A DNA stretch of 64,000 bases from Streptomyces sp. cf386 (GTDB lineage: Bacteria > Actinomycetota > Actinomycetes > Streptomycetales > Streptomycetaceae): the NCBI RefSeq assembly GCF_900103585.1, contig NZ_FNHV01000006.1:62001-126000 (forward strand), written 5' to 3'. Position numbers and translations under genes: made by a program. Under the pieces are notes generated by a model. The model saw nothing but the letters and a program-made list of their open reading frames with translations. It was not told the DNA's origin and made no database searches. Shown one piece after another: positions 7,870 to 17,266 of this stretch. Within the stretch, counting starts at the first letter, position 1. Every line of letters begins with the position of its first letter.

Positions 7870-8520
7870 ATGAAGCGCAACATCGTCATCGCCACCGTCG
7901 CCGCCGCGGCCCTGATCGGAGGCGGCACCGTCGCGGCCTACGCGGCCGGTGGCGACGAGAGCGCGCCCACGAGCCGGCAGTCGAGCGTGCGGGTCGCCGA
8001 CGACCGGGACGACAGCGCGGAGGACGCCGCCGAGGACCGGGCGGACGACACCGCCGACGACCGGGACGACGACGTCACCGAGATCCGTTCGGAGGCCGCC
8101 GCCAAGGTCACCGCCGCCGACGCCATCGCCGCCGCGCTGAAGCACACGCCGGGCACTGCCGTCTCCGCCGACCTGGACGACGACGCCTCGGGCGTCTGGG
8201 AGGTGAACGTCGTCAAGGGCGACGGCACCGACTACGACGTCCGGGTCGCCGCGGACAACGGCAAGGTCCTCGGCACCCAGCGCGACGCCGACGACGACAA
8301 CGACGGCCGCGAGGACCTCGCCGCGCTGAAGGGCGCGCGCGTGGACGCCCGCGAGGCCGCGCAGGCCGCCGCCGCGAGGGGCGCCGTCACCGACGTCGAC
8401 CTGGACGACGACGGTCCCGCCGCCTGGAGCGTGGAGACCCCGAAGGGCGAGTGGAAGGTCGACCTCAAGACGGGCAAGGTCACCCAGGACCAGGACGACC
8501 GCGACGGCGACGACGACTGA
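7870..8520 (+). CDS. Secreted or anchored PepSY-domain protein
   Basis: A 216-residue protein with an N-terminal signal or anchor segment (MKRNIVIATVAAAALIGGGTVAAYAAGG), an Asp-rich linker (DDRDDSAEDAAEDRADDTADDRDDD, residues about 40-70) and two PepSY domains. Each PepSY domain has the pattern A-I-x-A-A-L...VSADLDDD...WEVNVVKGDGTDYDVRVAADNGKVL. A Shine-Dalgarno GGGAGGAAC precedes ATG 7870. PepSY domains often inhibit proteases or bind membrane partners outside the cell. The divergent two-component operon and the shared acidic character of this protein and the kinase loop suggest it is a target and perhaps a feedback partner. Confidence 0.85.
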   Translation: MKRNIVIATVAAAALIGGGTVAAYAAGGDESAPTSRQSSVRVADDRDDSAEDAAEDRADDTADDRDDDVTEIRSEAAAKVTAADAIAAALKHTPGTAVSADLDDDASGVWEVNVVKGDGTDYDVRVAADNGKVLGTQRDADDDNDGREDLAALKGARVDAREAAQAAAARGAVTDVDLDDDGPAAWSVETPKGEWKVDLKTGKVTQDQDDRDGDDD

Positions 8521-8522
8521 CG

Positions 8523-9779
8523 TCAGCGCGCCACACGAGGGGTACGGGATGACCCGTACCCCTCTTTCGTCCCTCTCTCGCGTTCCGCTCCTCGCGCCAC
8601 GGCCACCGCCGTCAGCAGCATCACGCCACCGGTCACGGCGAAGCACACCCCCGCCGGCAGCCGGCCGACGAGCACACCGGCCGCCGCGGCACCGGCCGTA
8701 CTGCCCGCGTTGACGGCGGTGTTGACCCACGCCCCGGCCTGGACCCGGGCCACGGGCGCGGCGCTCTCGTCGGCGATGAGATACGCGGTGGTGATCAGCG
8801 GCGACACGAAGACGCCGGCGACCGCGACCGCCACGGCCAGGGTGCCCAGCCCCTGCGCCAGCCCGGCGCCGCACAACGCCAGCCCCAGTCCGGCCGCCTG
8901 CACGGCCAGCCGGGTCCCGGCGGAGGCCCGCCACGCGACGGCCCCGTTGAGCAGCCCGCCGACGGCGCTTCCGGCGGACAGGGCGGCGAGTACCCAGGCC
9001 GCCGCACTGCCACCGCCGTGACCGTGGCCCTCGGCGAAGGCCACGACCAACAGGTCGACGACACCCAGCGCGAGGCCGACCCCGGCGGCGGCGATCACCG
9101 GCCGCCCGAGCCCGCGCAGCACCCGCCGCACGCCCGCACGCGGCCCCGCCGCACGCCCGCCGGCCGGCACCGCCCGCACCACGGGCGACGACACGAACCC
9201 GGCGGTCCCCACGACCATGAGAGCCGCGCCGACGAGAACACCGACCGCCGGCGGAGCGAAGCCGACGAGCACGCCCACCAGCAACGGCCCCGAGACGAAG
9301 AGCAGTTCCTCCGCCACGGCGTCGAGGCTGTAGGCCCGCTGCATCAGCGCCCGCTCCGGGGCCAGCCGCCCCCACACCGCCCGCATGGTGGGCCCGAGCG
9401 GCGGAGTGCACGCCCCGGCGAGGGCGCCCGCGGCACCGAGAACGAACGGCGAGGCACCCGGCCGCCAGACAAGCACCGCCAGCAGCCCGAGCAGCAAGGT
9501 GTGGGCCGCGACCATCGGCACGAGCGCCCGGCGCGGCCCGCACCGGTCGATCAGGGCCGCCCTCGCGGGCGACAGGAAGACACTGGCACCGGAGAACAGC
9601 GCCATGACGATGCCCGCCACCGCGTACGACCCGGAGGCCCGGGTCACGGCGAGCATCACGGACAACGGGGCGATGCCGTACGACAGCCTGCCGAGCAGCG
9701 CGGCGGCGAAGGTACGGCGGGCATGGGGGATCCGGAGAACGGCGGCATACGAAGGCCGCACGACAGACGTGGAAGACAC
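8523..9779 (-). CDS. Major facilitator superfamily transporter
   Basis: A 418-residue protein with about twelve hydrophobic segments. It has the MFS loop-2/3 type pattern SPARAALIDRCGPRRALVPM, and GPTMRAVWGRLAPERALMQRAYSLDAVAEELLFVSGPLLVG, as seen in drug/solute exporters annotated as MFS in Streptomyces. The substrate is not predictable. It starts at GTG 9779 with GAGGAA upstream. It converges on the PepSY gene with only 2 bp between the stops, and the PepSY terminator lies within its last codons. No regulator is directly adjacent. Confidence 0.85.
   Translation of the reverse strand: MSSTSVVRPSYAAVLRIPHARRTFAAALLGRLSYGIAPLSVMLAVTRASGSYAVAGIVMALFSGASVFLSPARAALIDRCGPRRALVPMVAAHTLLLGLLAVLVWRPGASPFVLGAAGALAGACTPPLGPTMRAVWGRLAPERALMQRAYSLDAVAEELLFVSGPLLVGVLVGFAPPAVGVLVGAALMVVGTAGFVSSPVVRAVPAGGRAAGPRAGVRRVLRGLGRPVIAAAGVGLALGVVDLLVVAFAEGHGHGGGSAAAWVLAALSAGSAVGGLLNGAVAWRASAGTRLAVQAAGLGLALCGAGLAQGLGTLAVAVAVAGVFVSPLITTAYLIADESAAPVARVQAGAWVNTAVNAGSTAGAAAAGVLVGRLPAGVCFAVTGGVMLLTAVAVARGAERERGTKEGYGSSRTPRVAR
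8537..8564 (+). terminator. Intrinsic terminator of the PepSY gene
   Basis: A 12-bp perfect stem (8537-8548 with 8553-8564), a 4-nt loop ATGA, then TTTCGT. It lies inside the final codons of the convergent MFS gene. Confidence 0.8.
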
Positions 9780-9894
9780 GGAGGTTCCTCGACTCGAGGC
9801 GGAAAAGGGAACGCGCGAGCACCGCGACGGCCCCGGCCGAGCGGCCGTTCACCGTGCGCGGGCAGGGCGTGCCCTATGCCAAGAGGAGGTACAT

Positions 9895-9969
9895 GTGGAT
9901 CAACCTAGCAGCGGGGAGCGGGTGTTGACGATGGCGCAGCGCCGGTTCCGCGAGCGCGTGAAGACCTGA
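9895..9969 (+). CDS. Possible 24-residue small protein
   Basis: GTG 9895 is preceded at 5 nt by a near-perfect Shine-Dalgarno (AAGAGGAGGT, 9881-9890). It opens a short frame ending TGA 9969: (V)DQPSSGERVLTMAQRRFRER-VKT. The peptide is basic and amphipathic in its second half. An ATG two bases earlier (9893) opens an 11-codon frame, but it is too close to the Shine-Dalgarno. No homologue is known to me. The strong ribosome site is the only positive evidence; it could be a chance ORF. Confidence 0.25.
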   Translation: MDQPSSGERVLTMAQRRFRERVKT

Positions 9970-10026
9970 CCGCCGGACTGCTTGAAGCCCATCAGCGGGC
10001 GAGTCGACCGGTCAAGCGCAGCCACA

Positions 10027-10350
10027 CGAAGGGACACCGCCGCTCCTGCCTGCCGCCCGGCCCCGGCCACACGAAGAGGCGCCGCCGCCCTTGCCCATCG
10101 CCCACCCGGACGCCCGACCGCGCGAGGGGACGGCCCAGCCCCTGCCGACCGGCAACCCGGTGCCCGCCGCGCAAAGGCACACCCCAGCCCCCACCCTTCG
10201 CCCACCCGAAGCCCACCACTCGAAGGGACGGCCCGGCCCCGGCCCGGCGCCCGCCCGGAGCCCACCGGACAAAGCCACACCCCTACCCCACTCGACGCCC
10301 GCGCCCAAGCCCACCCCCGCGAACGGAGCCGACCCGGCTGCGCCGCCGGC
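10027..10350. repeat. Degenerate tandem repeat, about 49 bp per unit, about seven units
   Basis: Units start with CGAAGGGAC-like boxes at 10027, 10072, 10123, 10172, 10221, 10270 and 10320 (intervals 45, 51, 49, 49, 49, 50). They are followed by C-rich segments related to GGCCCAGCCCCTGCC and CGCCCACCCGAAGCCC. Both strands are open in several frames, as expected for GC-rich repeats, but no frame has a start, Shine-Dalgarno and codon pattern that I would accept. The region lies between the 3' end of meaB and the MFS promoter. Confidence 0.65.
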
Positions 10351-10400
10351 CCAGGGGCGGCGGTCGCGCGCGACGTGGACTCGATGTCGTGCAGGTCGGG

Positions 10401-11357
10401 TCAGGTCTCCGTCAGCCCTGTCACCAGTTCGTCCGCCGCCCGGTAGGGGTCCAGCTCGCCGGTGACGATCCGCTCCGCGAGGGCGTCGAGGCGGCGGTCG
10501 CCGTGGAGGTCTGCGATGCGTTCGCGCAACGCCGTCACGGCGATGGACTCCACCTCGCGGGAGGCGCGGGCGCGGCGGCGTTCGGCCAGGACTCCGTGCT
10601 CCTCCATCCAGGCGCGGTGCTTCTCCAGGGCTTCCAGCACCTCGTCGATGCCCTCGGCGCGTGCGGCGACCGTCTTGACGATGGGCGGGCGCCAGTCGCC
10701 GGGGCCGCGGGACTCGCCCAGGCCGAGCATGTGGTTGAGCTCGCGGGCGGTGGCGTCGGCGCCGTCACGGTCGGCCTTGTTGACGACGTACACGTCGCCG
10801 ATCTCCAGGATGCCCGCCTTCGCCGCCTGGATGCCGTCGCCCATGCCGGGGGCGAGGAGGACGACGGAGGTGTCGGCCTGGGAGGCGATCTCGACCTCCG
10901 ACTGGCCGACGCCGACCGTCTCGACCAGGATCACGTCACAGCCCGCCGCGTCCAGTACGCGGATCGCCTGCGGGGCGGCCCACGCGAGGCCGCCGAGGTG
11001 GCCGCGCGTCGCCATCGAGCGGATGTAGACGCCGGGGTCGGAGGCGTGGTCCGACATCCGGACGCGGTCGCCGAGCAGGGCGCCGCCCGAGAAGGGCGAG
11101 GACGGGTCGACGGCCAGGACGCCGACCCGCTTGCCCTGCTTGCGGTACGCGGTCACCAGGGCGGAGGTGGACGTCGACTTGCCCACCCCCGGGGAGCCCG
11201 TGAGGCCGACGACATACGCGTTGCCCGTCAGCGGGGCGAGCGCCGCCATGACCTCCCGCAGCTGCGGGGACGCCCCCTCCACCAGGGAGATCAGCCGGGC
11301 CACCGCCCTCGGCCTGCCCTCCCTGGCCTGGGCCACCAGCGTGGAGACGTCCTGCAT
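10401..11357 (-). CDS. meaB: Methylmalonyl-CoA mutase-associated GTPase MeaB
   Basis: A 318-residue G3E-family GTPase. Walker A is GLTGSPGVGKSTSTSAL (residues about 50-66), followed by VGVLAVDPSSPFSGGALLGDRVRM, the Mg-binding DVILVETVGVGQSEVEI and the base-recognition motif VVNKADRDG. MeaB loads adenosylcobalamin on to methylmalonyl-CoA mutase and protects it. I chose ATG 11357 (6 nt after GGAG); GTG 11360 is possible. It is followed upstream in the same direction by a thiolase and lies near the methylmalonyl-CoA epimerase, fitting acyl-CoA metabolism. Confidence 0.93.
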   Translation of the reverse strand: MQDVSTLVAQAREGRPRAVARLISLVEGASPQLREVMAALAPLTGNAYVVGLTGSPGVGKSTSTSALVTAYRKQGKRVGVLAVDPSSPFSGGALLGDRVRMSDHASDPGVYIRSMATRGHLGGLAWAAPQAIRVLDAAGCDVILVETVGVGQSEVEIASQADTSVVLLAPGMGDGIQAAKAGILEIGDVYVVNKADRDGADATARELNHMLGLGESRGPGDWRPPIVKTVAARAEGIDEVLEALEKHRAWMEEHGVLAERRRARASREVESIAVTALRERIADLHGDRRLDALAERIVTGELDPYRAADELVTGLTET

Positions 11358-11391
11358 CACAGCTCCGTTCCGAGAGTCACGTACAGCGGGT

Positions 11392-12594
11392 TCAGGCCTT
11401 GGGTACCCGCACGATCAGCGCGTCACCCTGCCCGCCGCCACCGCACAGCGCGGCCGCGCCGACCCCGCCGCCCCGCCGCTTCAGCTCCAGGGCCAGGTGC
11501 AGGACGAGACGCGCACCCGACATACCGATCGGATGGCCCAGGGCGATGGCTCCACCGTTGACGTTCACCTTTTCGGAGGACACCCCGAGGTCCTTCATTG
11601 ACTGGACCGCGACGGCGGCGAAGGCCTCGTTGATCTCGATCAGGTCGAGGTCGGAGACCTCCAGGCCCTCCTTCTTCAGGGCGTGCAGGATGGCGTTGGA
11701 CGGCTGGGACTGAAGGCTGTTGTCCGGGCCCGCCACGTTGCCGTGCGCCCCGATCTCGGCGATCCAGTCCAGGCCGAGCTCCTGCGCCTTGGCCTTGCTC
11801 ATGACGACGACCGCGGCGGCACCGTCGGAGATCTGCGAGGACGAGCCCGCCGTGATGGTGCCCTCCTTGGAGAACGCCGGGCGCAGCTTGCCGAGCGACT
11901 CCGCGGTGGTGTCGCCGCGGATGCCCTCGTCCTTGCTGAAGAGGATCGGGTCGCCCTTGCGCTGCGGGATCTCGACCGGGGTGATCTCAGCCTCGAAGAT
12001 GGCGTTCTTCTGCGCGGCGGCGGCCCGCTGGTGGGACAGGGCGGCGATCTCGTCCTGCTCGGGGCGCAGGATGCCGAGGCGGGTGTTGTGCTTCTCCGTC
12101 GACTCGCCCATGGCGATGTTCTCGAAGGCGTCGGTCAGACCGTCGTACGCCATCGCGTCGATCATCTGCACCGCGCCGTACTTGTAGCCCTCGCGGGACT
12201 TCGGCAGCAGGTGCGGGGCGTTGGTCATGGACTCCTGACCGCCCGCGACGATCACGTCGAACTCGCCGGCACGGATCAGCTGGTCCGCGAGGGCGATCGC
12301 GTCGAGGCCCGACAGACAGACCTTGTTGATGGTGAGCGCCGGGACGTTCATCGGGATGCCGGCCTTCACGGCCGCCTGGCGGGCCGGGATCTGGCCAGCG
12401 CCGGCCTGCAGCACCTGGCCCATGATCACGTACTGCACCTGGTCGCCACCGATCCCCGCACGGTCGAGGGCGGCCTTGATCGCGAAGCCGCCGAGGTCGG
12501 CTCCGGAGAAGGACTTCAGCGAGCCGAGCAGCCGCCCCATCGGGGTGCGGGCACCCGCGACGATCACGGACGTCGTGCCGTTTCCAGAAGACAT
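11392..12594 (-). CDS. Acetyl-CoA C-acetyltransferase (thiolase II)
   Basis: A 400-residue thiolase that condenses two acetyl-CoA or cleaves 3-ketoacyl-CoA. The nucleophilic Cys is in NKVCLSGLDAIALAD (near residue 92), the His in NVNGGAIALGHPIGMSGAR, and the second Cys in GVGAAALCGGGGQGDALIV. All catalytic residues are intact. It is the first gene of a minus-strand pair with meaB (31-bp gap). It is divergent from the methylmalonyl-CoA epimerase gene, with a 149-bp shared promoter region. ATG 12594 has GGGGATC about 8 nt upstream. Confidence 0.93.
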   Translation of the reverse strand: MSSGNGTTSVIVAGARTPMGRLLGSLKSFSGADLGGFAIKAALDRAGIGGDQVQYVIMGQVLQAGAGQIPARQAAVKAGIPMNVPALTINKVCLSGLDAIALADQLIRAGEFDVIVAGGQESMTNAPHLLPKSREGYKYGAVQMIDAMAYDGLTDAFENIAMGESTEKHNTRLGILRPEQDEIAALSHQRAAAAQKNAIFEAEITPVEIPQRKGDPILFSKDEGIRGDTTAESLGKLRPAFSKEGTITAGSSSQISDGAAAVVVMSKAKAQELGLDWIAEIGAHGNVAGPDNSLQSQPSNAILHALKKEGLEVSDLDLIEINEAFAAVAVQSMKDLGVSSEKVNVNGGAIALGHPIGMSGARLVLHLALELKRRGGGVGAAALCGGGGQGDALIVRVPKA

Positions 12595-12743
12595 GAGGTG
12601 CGATCCCCTTCCAGCTTGGACAGCCGAGGAGTGAACGAGGGTTTACTTCGAATGTACTGAGTGGCACTCCGTGCCGTCACCGGGCCGTCAGTGTGATCGC
12701 GCGCACGTTGCGTAACCACCTCCGTGGCGCTCCACTGAACAAC

Positions 12744-13184
12744 ATGCTGACGCGAATCGACCACATCGGAATCGCTTGTTTCGATCTCGACAAGACCGTC
12801 GAGTTCTATCGGGCCACATACGGCTTCGAGGTGTTCCACTCCGAGGTCAACGAGGAGCAGGGCGTCCGCGAGGCCATGCTCAAGATCAACGAAACCTCCG
12901 ACGGCGGTGCCTCCTACCTGCAACTTCTCGAACCCACGCGCCCGGACTCGACCGTCGCGAAGTGGCTCGACAAGAACGGCGAAGGCGTCCATCACATCGC
13001 TTTCGGTACGGCAGATGTCGACGGGGACGCCGCCGACATCAAGGACAAGGGCGTACGCGTTCTGTACGAAGAGCCCCGACGCGGCTCCATGGGGTCACGA
13101 ATCACCTTCCTGCACCCAAAGGATTGCCACGGCGTACTGACAGAACTGGTCACTTCGGCGCCTGTTGAGTCACCTGAGCACTGA
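12744..13184 (+). CDS. mce: Methylmalonyl-CoA epimerase
   Basis: A 146-residue vicinal-oxygen-chelate (glyoxalase-fold) protein: MLTRIDHIGIACFDLDKTVEFYRATYGFEV, then ASYLQLLEPTRPDSTVAKWLDKNGEGVHHIAF and a C-terminal HPKDCHGVLTELV. The metal ligands are the His of DHIG, the His of GVHHIAF and the Glu of LTELV. It interconverts (2R)- and (2S)-methylmalonyl-CoA. ATG 12744 is chosen because the family starts MLTRIDHIG; an upstream in-frame start adds an unconserved, basic 17-residue tail. The product feeds the B12-dependent mutase served by MeaB. Confidence 0.92.
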   Translation: MLTRIDHIGIACFDLDKTVEFYRATYGFEVFHSEVNEEQGVREAMLKINETSDGGASYLQLLEPTRPDSTVAKWLDKNGEGVHHIAFGTADVDGDAADIKDKGVRVLYEEPRRGSMGSRITFLHPKDCHGVLTELVTSAPVESPEH

Positions 13185-13417
13185 CCCTCGTACATATGGG
13201 CCGGTAGGGTTGGGGGCGGTCGCCGCTCACTCCAGGGTGACCCGGCCCCTCCGTCCTGACGGTGGGACCGTCCGGGGTCCGGGTTTCGGGGGACGAGGGT
13301 GGGGCAACAGCCCGTGCTCCGCCGTTGATCTGACACCATTCCCCGGGGGCTCCGTTCGGCGGATGGACGGTGCTCGTATGGAGAGACTTGCGACCAGGGG
13401 ACGGATGGGACCGCGCA

Positions 13418-16400
13418 GTGCGGGGCTACGAACGCCAGGAGCGAGAGCCGGCGGCTGACGTCGACCACCTCTCTCGGTTCGAGGCCGAGATGGATCGGCT
13501 GAAGACCGAGCGGGAAAAGGCGATCCAGCACGCCGAGGACCTCGGCTACCAGGTCGAGGTGCTGCGCGCCAAGTTGCACGAGGCGCGGCGCACCATCATG
13601 TCCCGACCGGCCTTCGACGGCGGTGACATCGGCTATCAGGCCGAACAGCTGCTGCGGAATGCCCAGGTCCAGGCGGACCAGCTGCGCCAGGAGGCGGAGC
13701 GGGAGCTCAGCCAGGCCCGGGCGCAGACCCAGCGGATCCTCCAGGAGCACGCGGAGAACGCGGCGCGTCTGCAGGCCGAGCTGCACCAGGAGGCGGTGAC
13801 CCGCCGGCAGCAGCTGGACCAGGAGCTGGCCGAGCGACGGCAGACCGTCGAGTCGCACGTCAACGAGAACGTGGCGTGGGCGGAGCAGCTGCGCGCCCGC
13901 AGCGAGTCGCAGGCCCGCCGACTCCTCGACGAGTCGCGTGCCGAGGCCGAGCAGGCCATGTCGGCCGCGCGTGCCGAGGCCGAGCGGCTCACCGGCGAGG
14001 CCCGGCAGCGCCTCACGGGCGCGGCCGAGGAGGCCCGCGCCGAGGCCGAGCAGATCCTGCTCCGGGCCCGTACGGACGCCGAGCGGCTGCTGAACGCCGC
14101 GTCCACCCAGGCCCAGGAGGCCACCGACCACGCGGAGCAGCTGCGCACCTCCACCGTCTCGGAGTCGGACTCCGCCCGCCGCCAGGCGCAGGAGCTGAGC
14201 CGCGCCGCCGAGCAGCGCATGACGGAGGCCGAGGAGGCGCTGCGCAAGGCGCAGTCCGAGGCCGAGAAGCTGGTCGCCGAGGCCACGACGGCCGCCGAGA
14301 AGGCGCTCTCCAGTGCCGAGTCGGCCAACGAGCAGCGCATGCGTACGGCGAAGGAGCAGGTCGCCCGTCTGGTCAGCGAGGCCACCAAGGAGGCCGAGAC
14401 CACCAAGTCGGACGCCGAGCAGGTCGTCGCCGACGCGCGCGCCGAGGCCGAGAAGATCGTCGCCGAGGCCGGCGAGAAGGCCCGCACGATCACCGCCGAG
14501 GAGAGCGCGACCCAGCTGTCGAAGGCGGCCAAGACCGCCGAGGACGTCCTCAACAAGGCGCAGGAGGACGCGCAGAACACCACCAAGGCCGCCGCCGAGG
14601 AGGCCGAGCGGATCCGCACGGAGGCCGAGGCCGAGGCGGACCGGCTGCGCGCCGAGGCGCACGACATCGCCGAGCAGCTCAAGGGCTCGGCGAAGGACGA
14701 CACCAAGGAGTACCGCGCCAAGACGGTCGAGCTGCAGGAGGAGGCCCGCCGGCTGCGCGGCGAGGCCGAGCAGCTGCGCTCGGACGCGGTCGCCGAGGGC
14801 GAGAAGATCCGCGCGGAGGCCCGCAAGGAGGCCGTCCAGCAGATCGAGGAGGCGGCCAAGACCGCCGAGGAGCTGCTCTCCAAGGCCCGGCAGGACGCGG
14901 ACGAGCTGCGCCAGAAGGCCACCACGGACAGCGAGAAGGTCCGCACCGAGGCCATCGAGCGCGCGACGACGCTGCGCCGCCAGGCCGAGGAGACCCTCCA
15001 GCGCACCCGCCAGGAGGCCGAGCGGCACCGCGAGGAGGTCGTCGAGCAGGCCGAGGGCATCAAGGCCGACGCCGAGCGCGCCGCCCTCGAACTGCGCGAG
15101 GAGACCGAACGCGGCGTCGAGGCCCGCCGCGCGGAGGCGGCCGAGGAGCTGACCCGGCTGCACACCGACGCCGAGCAGCGGCTCGCGGCGGCCGAGGAGG
15201 CGCTCACCGACGCCCGCGAGGAGGCCGCCCGCATCCGGCGCGAGGCCGCCGAGGAGACCGAGCGGCTGCGCACCGAGGCCGCCGAGCGGATCCGCACCCT
15301 GCAGCAGCAGGCCGAGGAGGAGGCCGACCGGCTGCGCACCGAGGCCGCCTCGGACGCGTCCGCGTCCCGTGCCGAGGGCGAGGCCATCGCCGTACGCCTG
15401 CGGTCGGAGGCCGCGGCCGAGGCCGAGCGGCTGAAGTCGGAGGCCCAGGACACCGCCGACCGGGTCCGTGCGGAGGCGCAGGCCGCCGCCGAGCGGCTCG
15501 GCACCGAGGCGTCCGAGACGCTGGCCGCCGCCCAGGAGGAGGCCGCCCGGCGTCGCCGCGAGGCCGAGGAACTCCTCGGCTCCGCCCGCCAGGAGGCGGA
15601 CCAGGAGCGTGAGCGGGCCCGCGAGCAGAGCGAGGAGCTGCTGGCCTCCGCCCGGAAGCGGGTGGAGGACGCGCAGGCCGAGGCGGTGCGGCTGGTCGAG
15701 GAGGCCGACCGGCGCGCCACCGAGATGGTGTCGGCGGCCGAGCAGCACGCCCAGCAGGTCCGGGACTCCGTGTCCGGGCTGCACGAGCAGGCCCAGGAGG
15801 AGATCTCCGGGCTGCGCAACGCGGCCGAGCACGCGGCGGACCGTACCCGTCGGGAGGCCCAGGAGGAGGCGGACCGGGTCCGCTCCGACGCCTACGCCGA
15901 GCGGGAGCGGGCCAGCGAGGACGCGGGCCGCATCCGGCGCGAGGCGAACGAGGAGTCCCAGGCCGCCAAGTCGCTCGCCGAGCGCACCGTCGGGGAGGCG
16001 ATCGCCGAGGCGGAGAGGCTGCGGTCGGACGCCGCCGAGCACGCCCAGCGGGTGCGTACGGAGGCGTCGGAGGCCACCGCCGAGGCCGAGCAGACCGCGT
16101 CGCGCACCCGGGCGGACGCCCGCGAGGACGCCAACCGGATCCGTTCGGACGCGGCGACGCAGGCCGACACCCTGATCACCGAGGCGCGTTCCGAGGCGGA
16201 GCGGCTCCAGTCGGAGACGATCGCCGAGGCCGACCGGGTGCGGACCGACGCGCTCGCCAAGGCGGAGAAGCTGGTCGGGGACGCCACGTCGGACGCGGAG
16301 CGGCTGCGTGCCGAGGCCGCGGAGACGGTCGGGTCGGCGCAGCAGCACGCCGAGCGGGTCCGCAGCGACTCCGAGCGGGTCAAGGCGGAGGCCGCCGCGG

Positions 16401-17266
16401 AGGCCGAGCGACTGGTGACCGCCGCGCGCGAGGAGGCCGAGCGCACCCTCGACGAGGCCCGCAAGGACGCGGGCAAGCGCCGCCAGGACGTGGCCGAGCA
16501 GGTCGACAAGCTCATCACCGAGACCACGGCCGAGGCCGACAAGCTGCTCACCGAGGCACAGCAGCAGGCCCACAAGACGACCGCGGACGCCGAGGGACAG
16601 GCCGACACGATGGTGGGCGCCGCCCGCACCGAGGCCGAACGCCTCGTCTCCGAGGCGACGGTCGAGGGCAACTCCCTGGTGGAGAAGGCCCGTACGGACG
16701 CGGACGAGCTGCTCGTCGGCGCCCGCCGGGACTCCACCTCGATCAGGGAGCGGGCGGAGGAGCACCGCGACCGCGTCACGAGCGAGGTCGAGGAGCTGCA
16801 CGACCGGGCCCGCCGGGAGATCTCCGAGACGATGAAGTCGACCGGCGACCGCTGCGACGCGCTCATCAAGGCCGCCGAGGAGCAGATGGCCAAGGCGCAG
16901 GCGAAGGCCAAGGAGCTGGTGTCGGAGGCCAACTCCGAGGCCGGCAAGGTCCGTATCGCCGCCGTCAAGAAGGCCGAGGGTCTGCTGAAGGAGGCCGAGC
17001 AGAAGCGGTCCACGCTGATCCGGGAGGCCGAGGAGCTCAAGGCCGAGGCGATCCGCGAGGCCCGGCGCACGGTCGAGGAGGGCAAGCGCGAGCTGGAGGT
17101 CCTGGTGCGGCGCCGCGAGGACATCAACGCCGAGATCTCGCGTGTCCAGGACGTCCTGGAGGCGTTGGAATCCTTCGAGGCACCATCCGGCGGCAAGGAC
17201 GGAGGGGTCAAGGCCGGTGCGACGGTGGGCGCCCCCCGATCGGGTGGCAAGTCGCCGGACAGCTAG
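13418..17266 (+). CDS. scy: Scy, polarisome coiled-coil scaffold
   Basis: A 1282-residue, almost uninterrupted alpha-helical coiled coil made of degenerate repeats of the type EAERLRTEAAEEAERI. The first 70 residues (VRGYERQEREPAADVDHLSRFEAEMDRLKTEREKA...) are the conserved Scy start, and the last 60 or so are an unrepeated EINAEISRVQDVLEALESFE tail. From memory S. coelicolor Scy is about 1326 residues. Scy gathers DivIVA and FilP at hyphal tips and controls tip number. I chose GTG 13418 from the family start; the open frame begins 48 bp earlier. filP follows 183 bp downstream, the usual pairing. Confidence 0.92.
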   Translation: MRGYERQEREPAADVDHLSRFEAEMDRLKTEREKAIQHAEDLGYQVEVLRAKLHEARRTIMSRPAFDGGDIGYQAEQLLRNAQVQADQLRQEAERELSQARAQTQRILQEHAENAARLQAELHQEAVTRRQQLDQELAERRQTVESHVNENVAWAEQLRARSESQARRLLDESRAEAEQAMSAARAEAERLTGEARQRLTGAAEEARAEAEQILLRARTDAERLLNAASTQAQEATDHAEQLRTSTVSESDSARRQAQELSRAAEQRMTEAEEALRKAQSEAEKLVAEATTAAEKALSSAESANEQRMRTAKEQVARLVSEATKEAETTKSDAEQVVADARAEAEKIVAEAGEKARTITAEESATQLSKAAKTAEDVLNKAQEDAQNTTKAAAEEAERIRTEAEAEADRLRAEAHDIAEQLKGSAKDDTKEYRAKTVELQEEARRLRGEAEQLRSDAVAEGEKIRAEARKEAVQQIEEAAKTAEELLSKARQDADELRQKATTDSEKVRTEAIERATTLRRQAEETLQRTRQEAERHREEVVEQAEGIKADAERAALELREETERGVEARRAEAAEELTRLHTDAEQRLAAAEEALTDAREEAARIRREAAEETERLRTEAAERIRTLQQQAEEEADRLRTEAASDASASRAEGEAIAVRLRSEAAAEAERLKSEAQDTADRVRAEAQAAAERLGTEASETLAAAQEEAARRRREAEELLGSARQEADQERERAREQSEELLASARKRVEDAQAEAVRLVEEADRRATEMVSAAEQHAQQVRDSVSGLHEQAQEEISGLRNAAEHAADRTRREAQEEADRVRSDAYAERERASEDAGRIRREANEESQAAKSLAERTVGEAIAEAERLRSDAAEHAQRVRTEASEATAEAEQTASRTRADAREDANRIRSDAATQADTLITEARSEAERLQSETIAEADRVRTDALAKAEKLVGDATSDAERLRAEAAETVGSAQQHAERVRSDSERVKAEAAAEAERLVTAAREEAERTLDEARKDAGKRRQDVAEQVDKLITETTAEADKLLTEAQQQAHKTTADAEGQADTMVGAARTEAERLVSEATVEGNSLVEKARTDADELLVGARRDSTSIRERAEEHRDRVTSEVEELHDRARREISETMKSTGDRCDALIKAAEEQMAKAQAKAKELVSEANSEAGKVRIAAVKKAEGLLKEAEQKRSTLIREAEELKAEAIREARRTVEEGKRELEVLVRRREDINAEISRVQDVLEALESFEAPSGGKDGGVKAGATVGAPRSGGKSPDS

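Noticed and set aside
9787..9799. 13-bp palindrome CCTCGACTCGAGG as an MFS operator
   Set aside because: It sits on the ribosome site of the MFS gene, is short, and no regulator gene is next to it; expected by chance in this composition.
10027..10350. CRISPR array
   Set aside because: The repeat units are degenerate, the spacers are not unique, the boxes are too short and variable, and no cas genes are near.
9982..10465. Overlapping frames across the 49-bp repeat
   Set aside because: All strands and frames stay open because the DNA is GC-rich and stop-poor. None has a Shine-Dalgarno plus conserved protein pattern.
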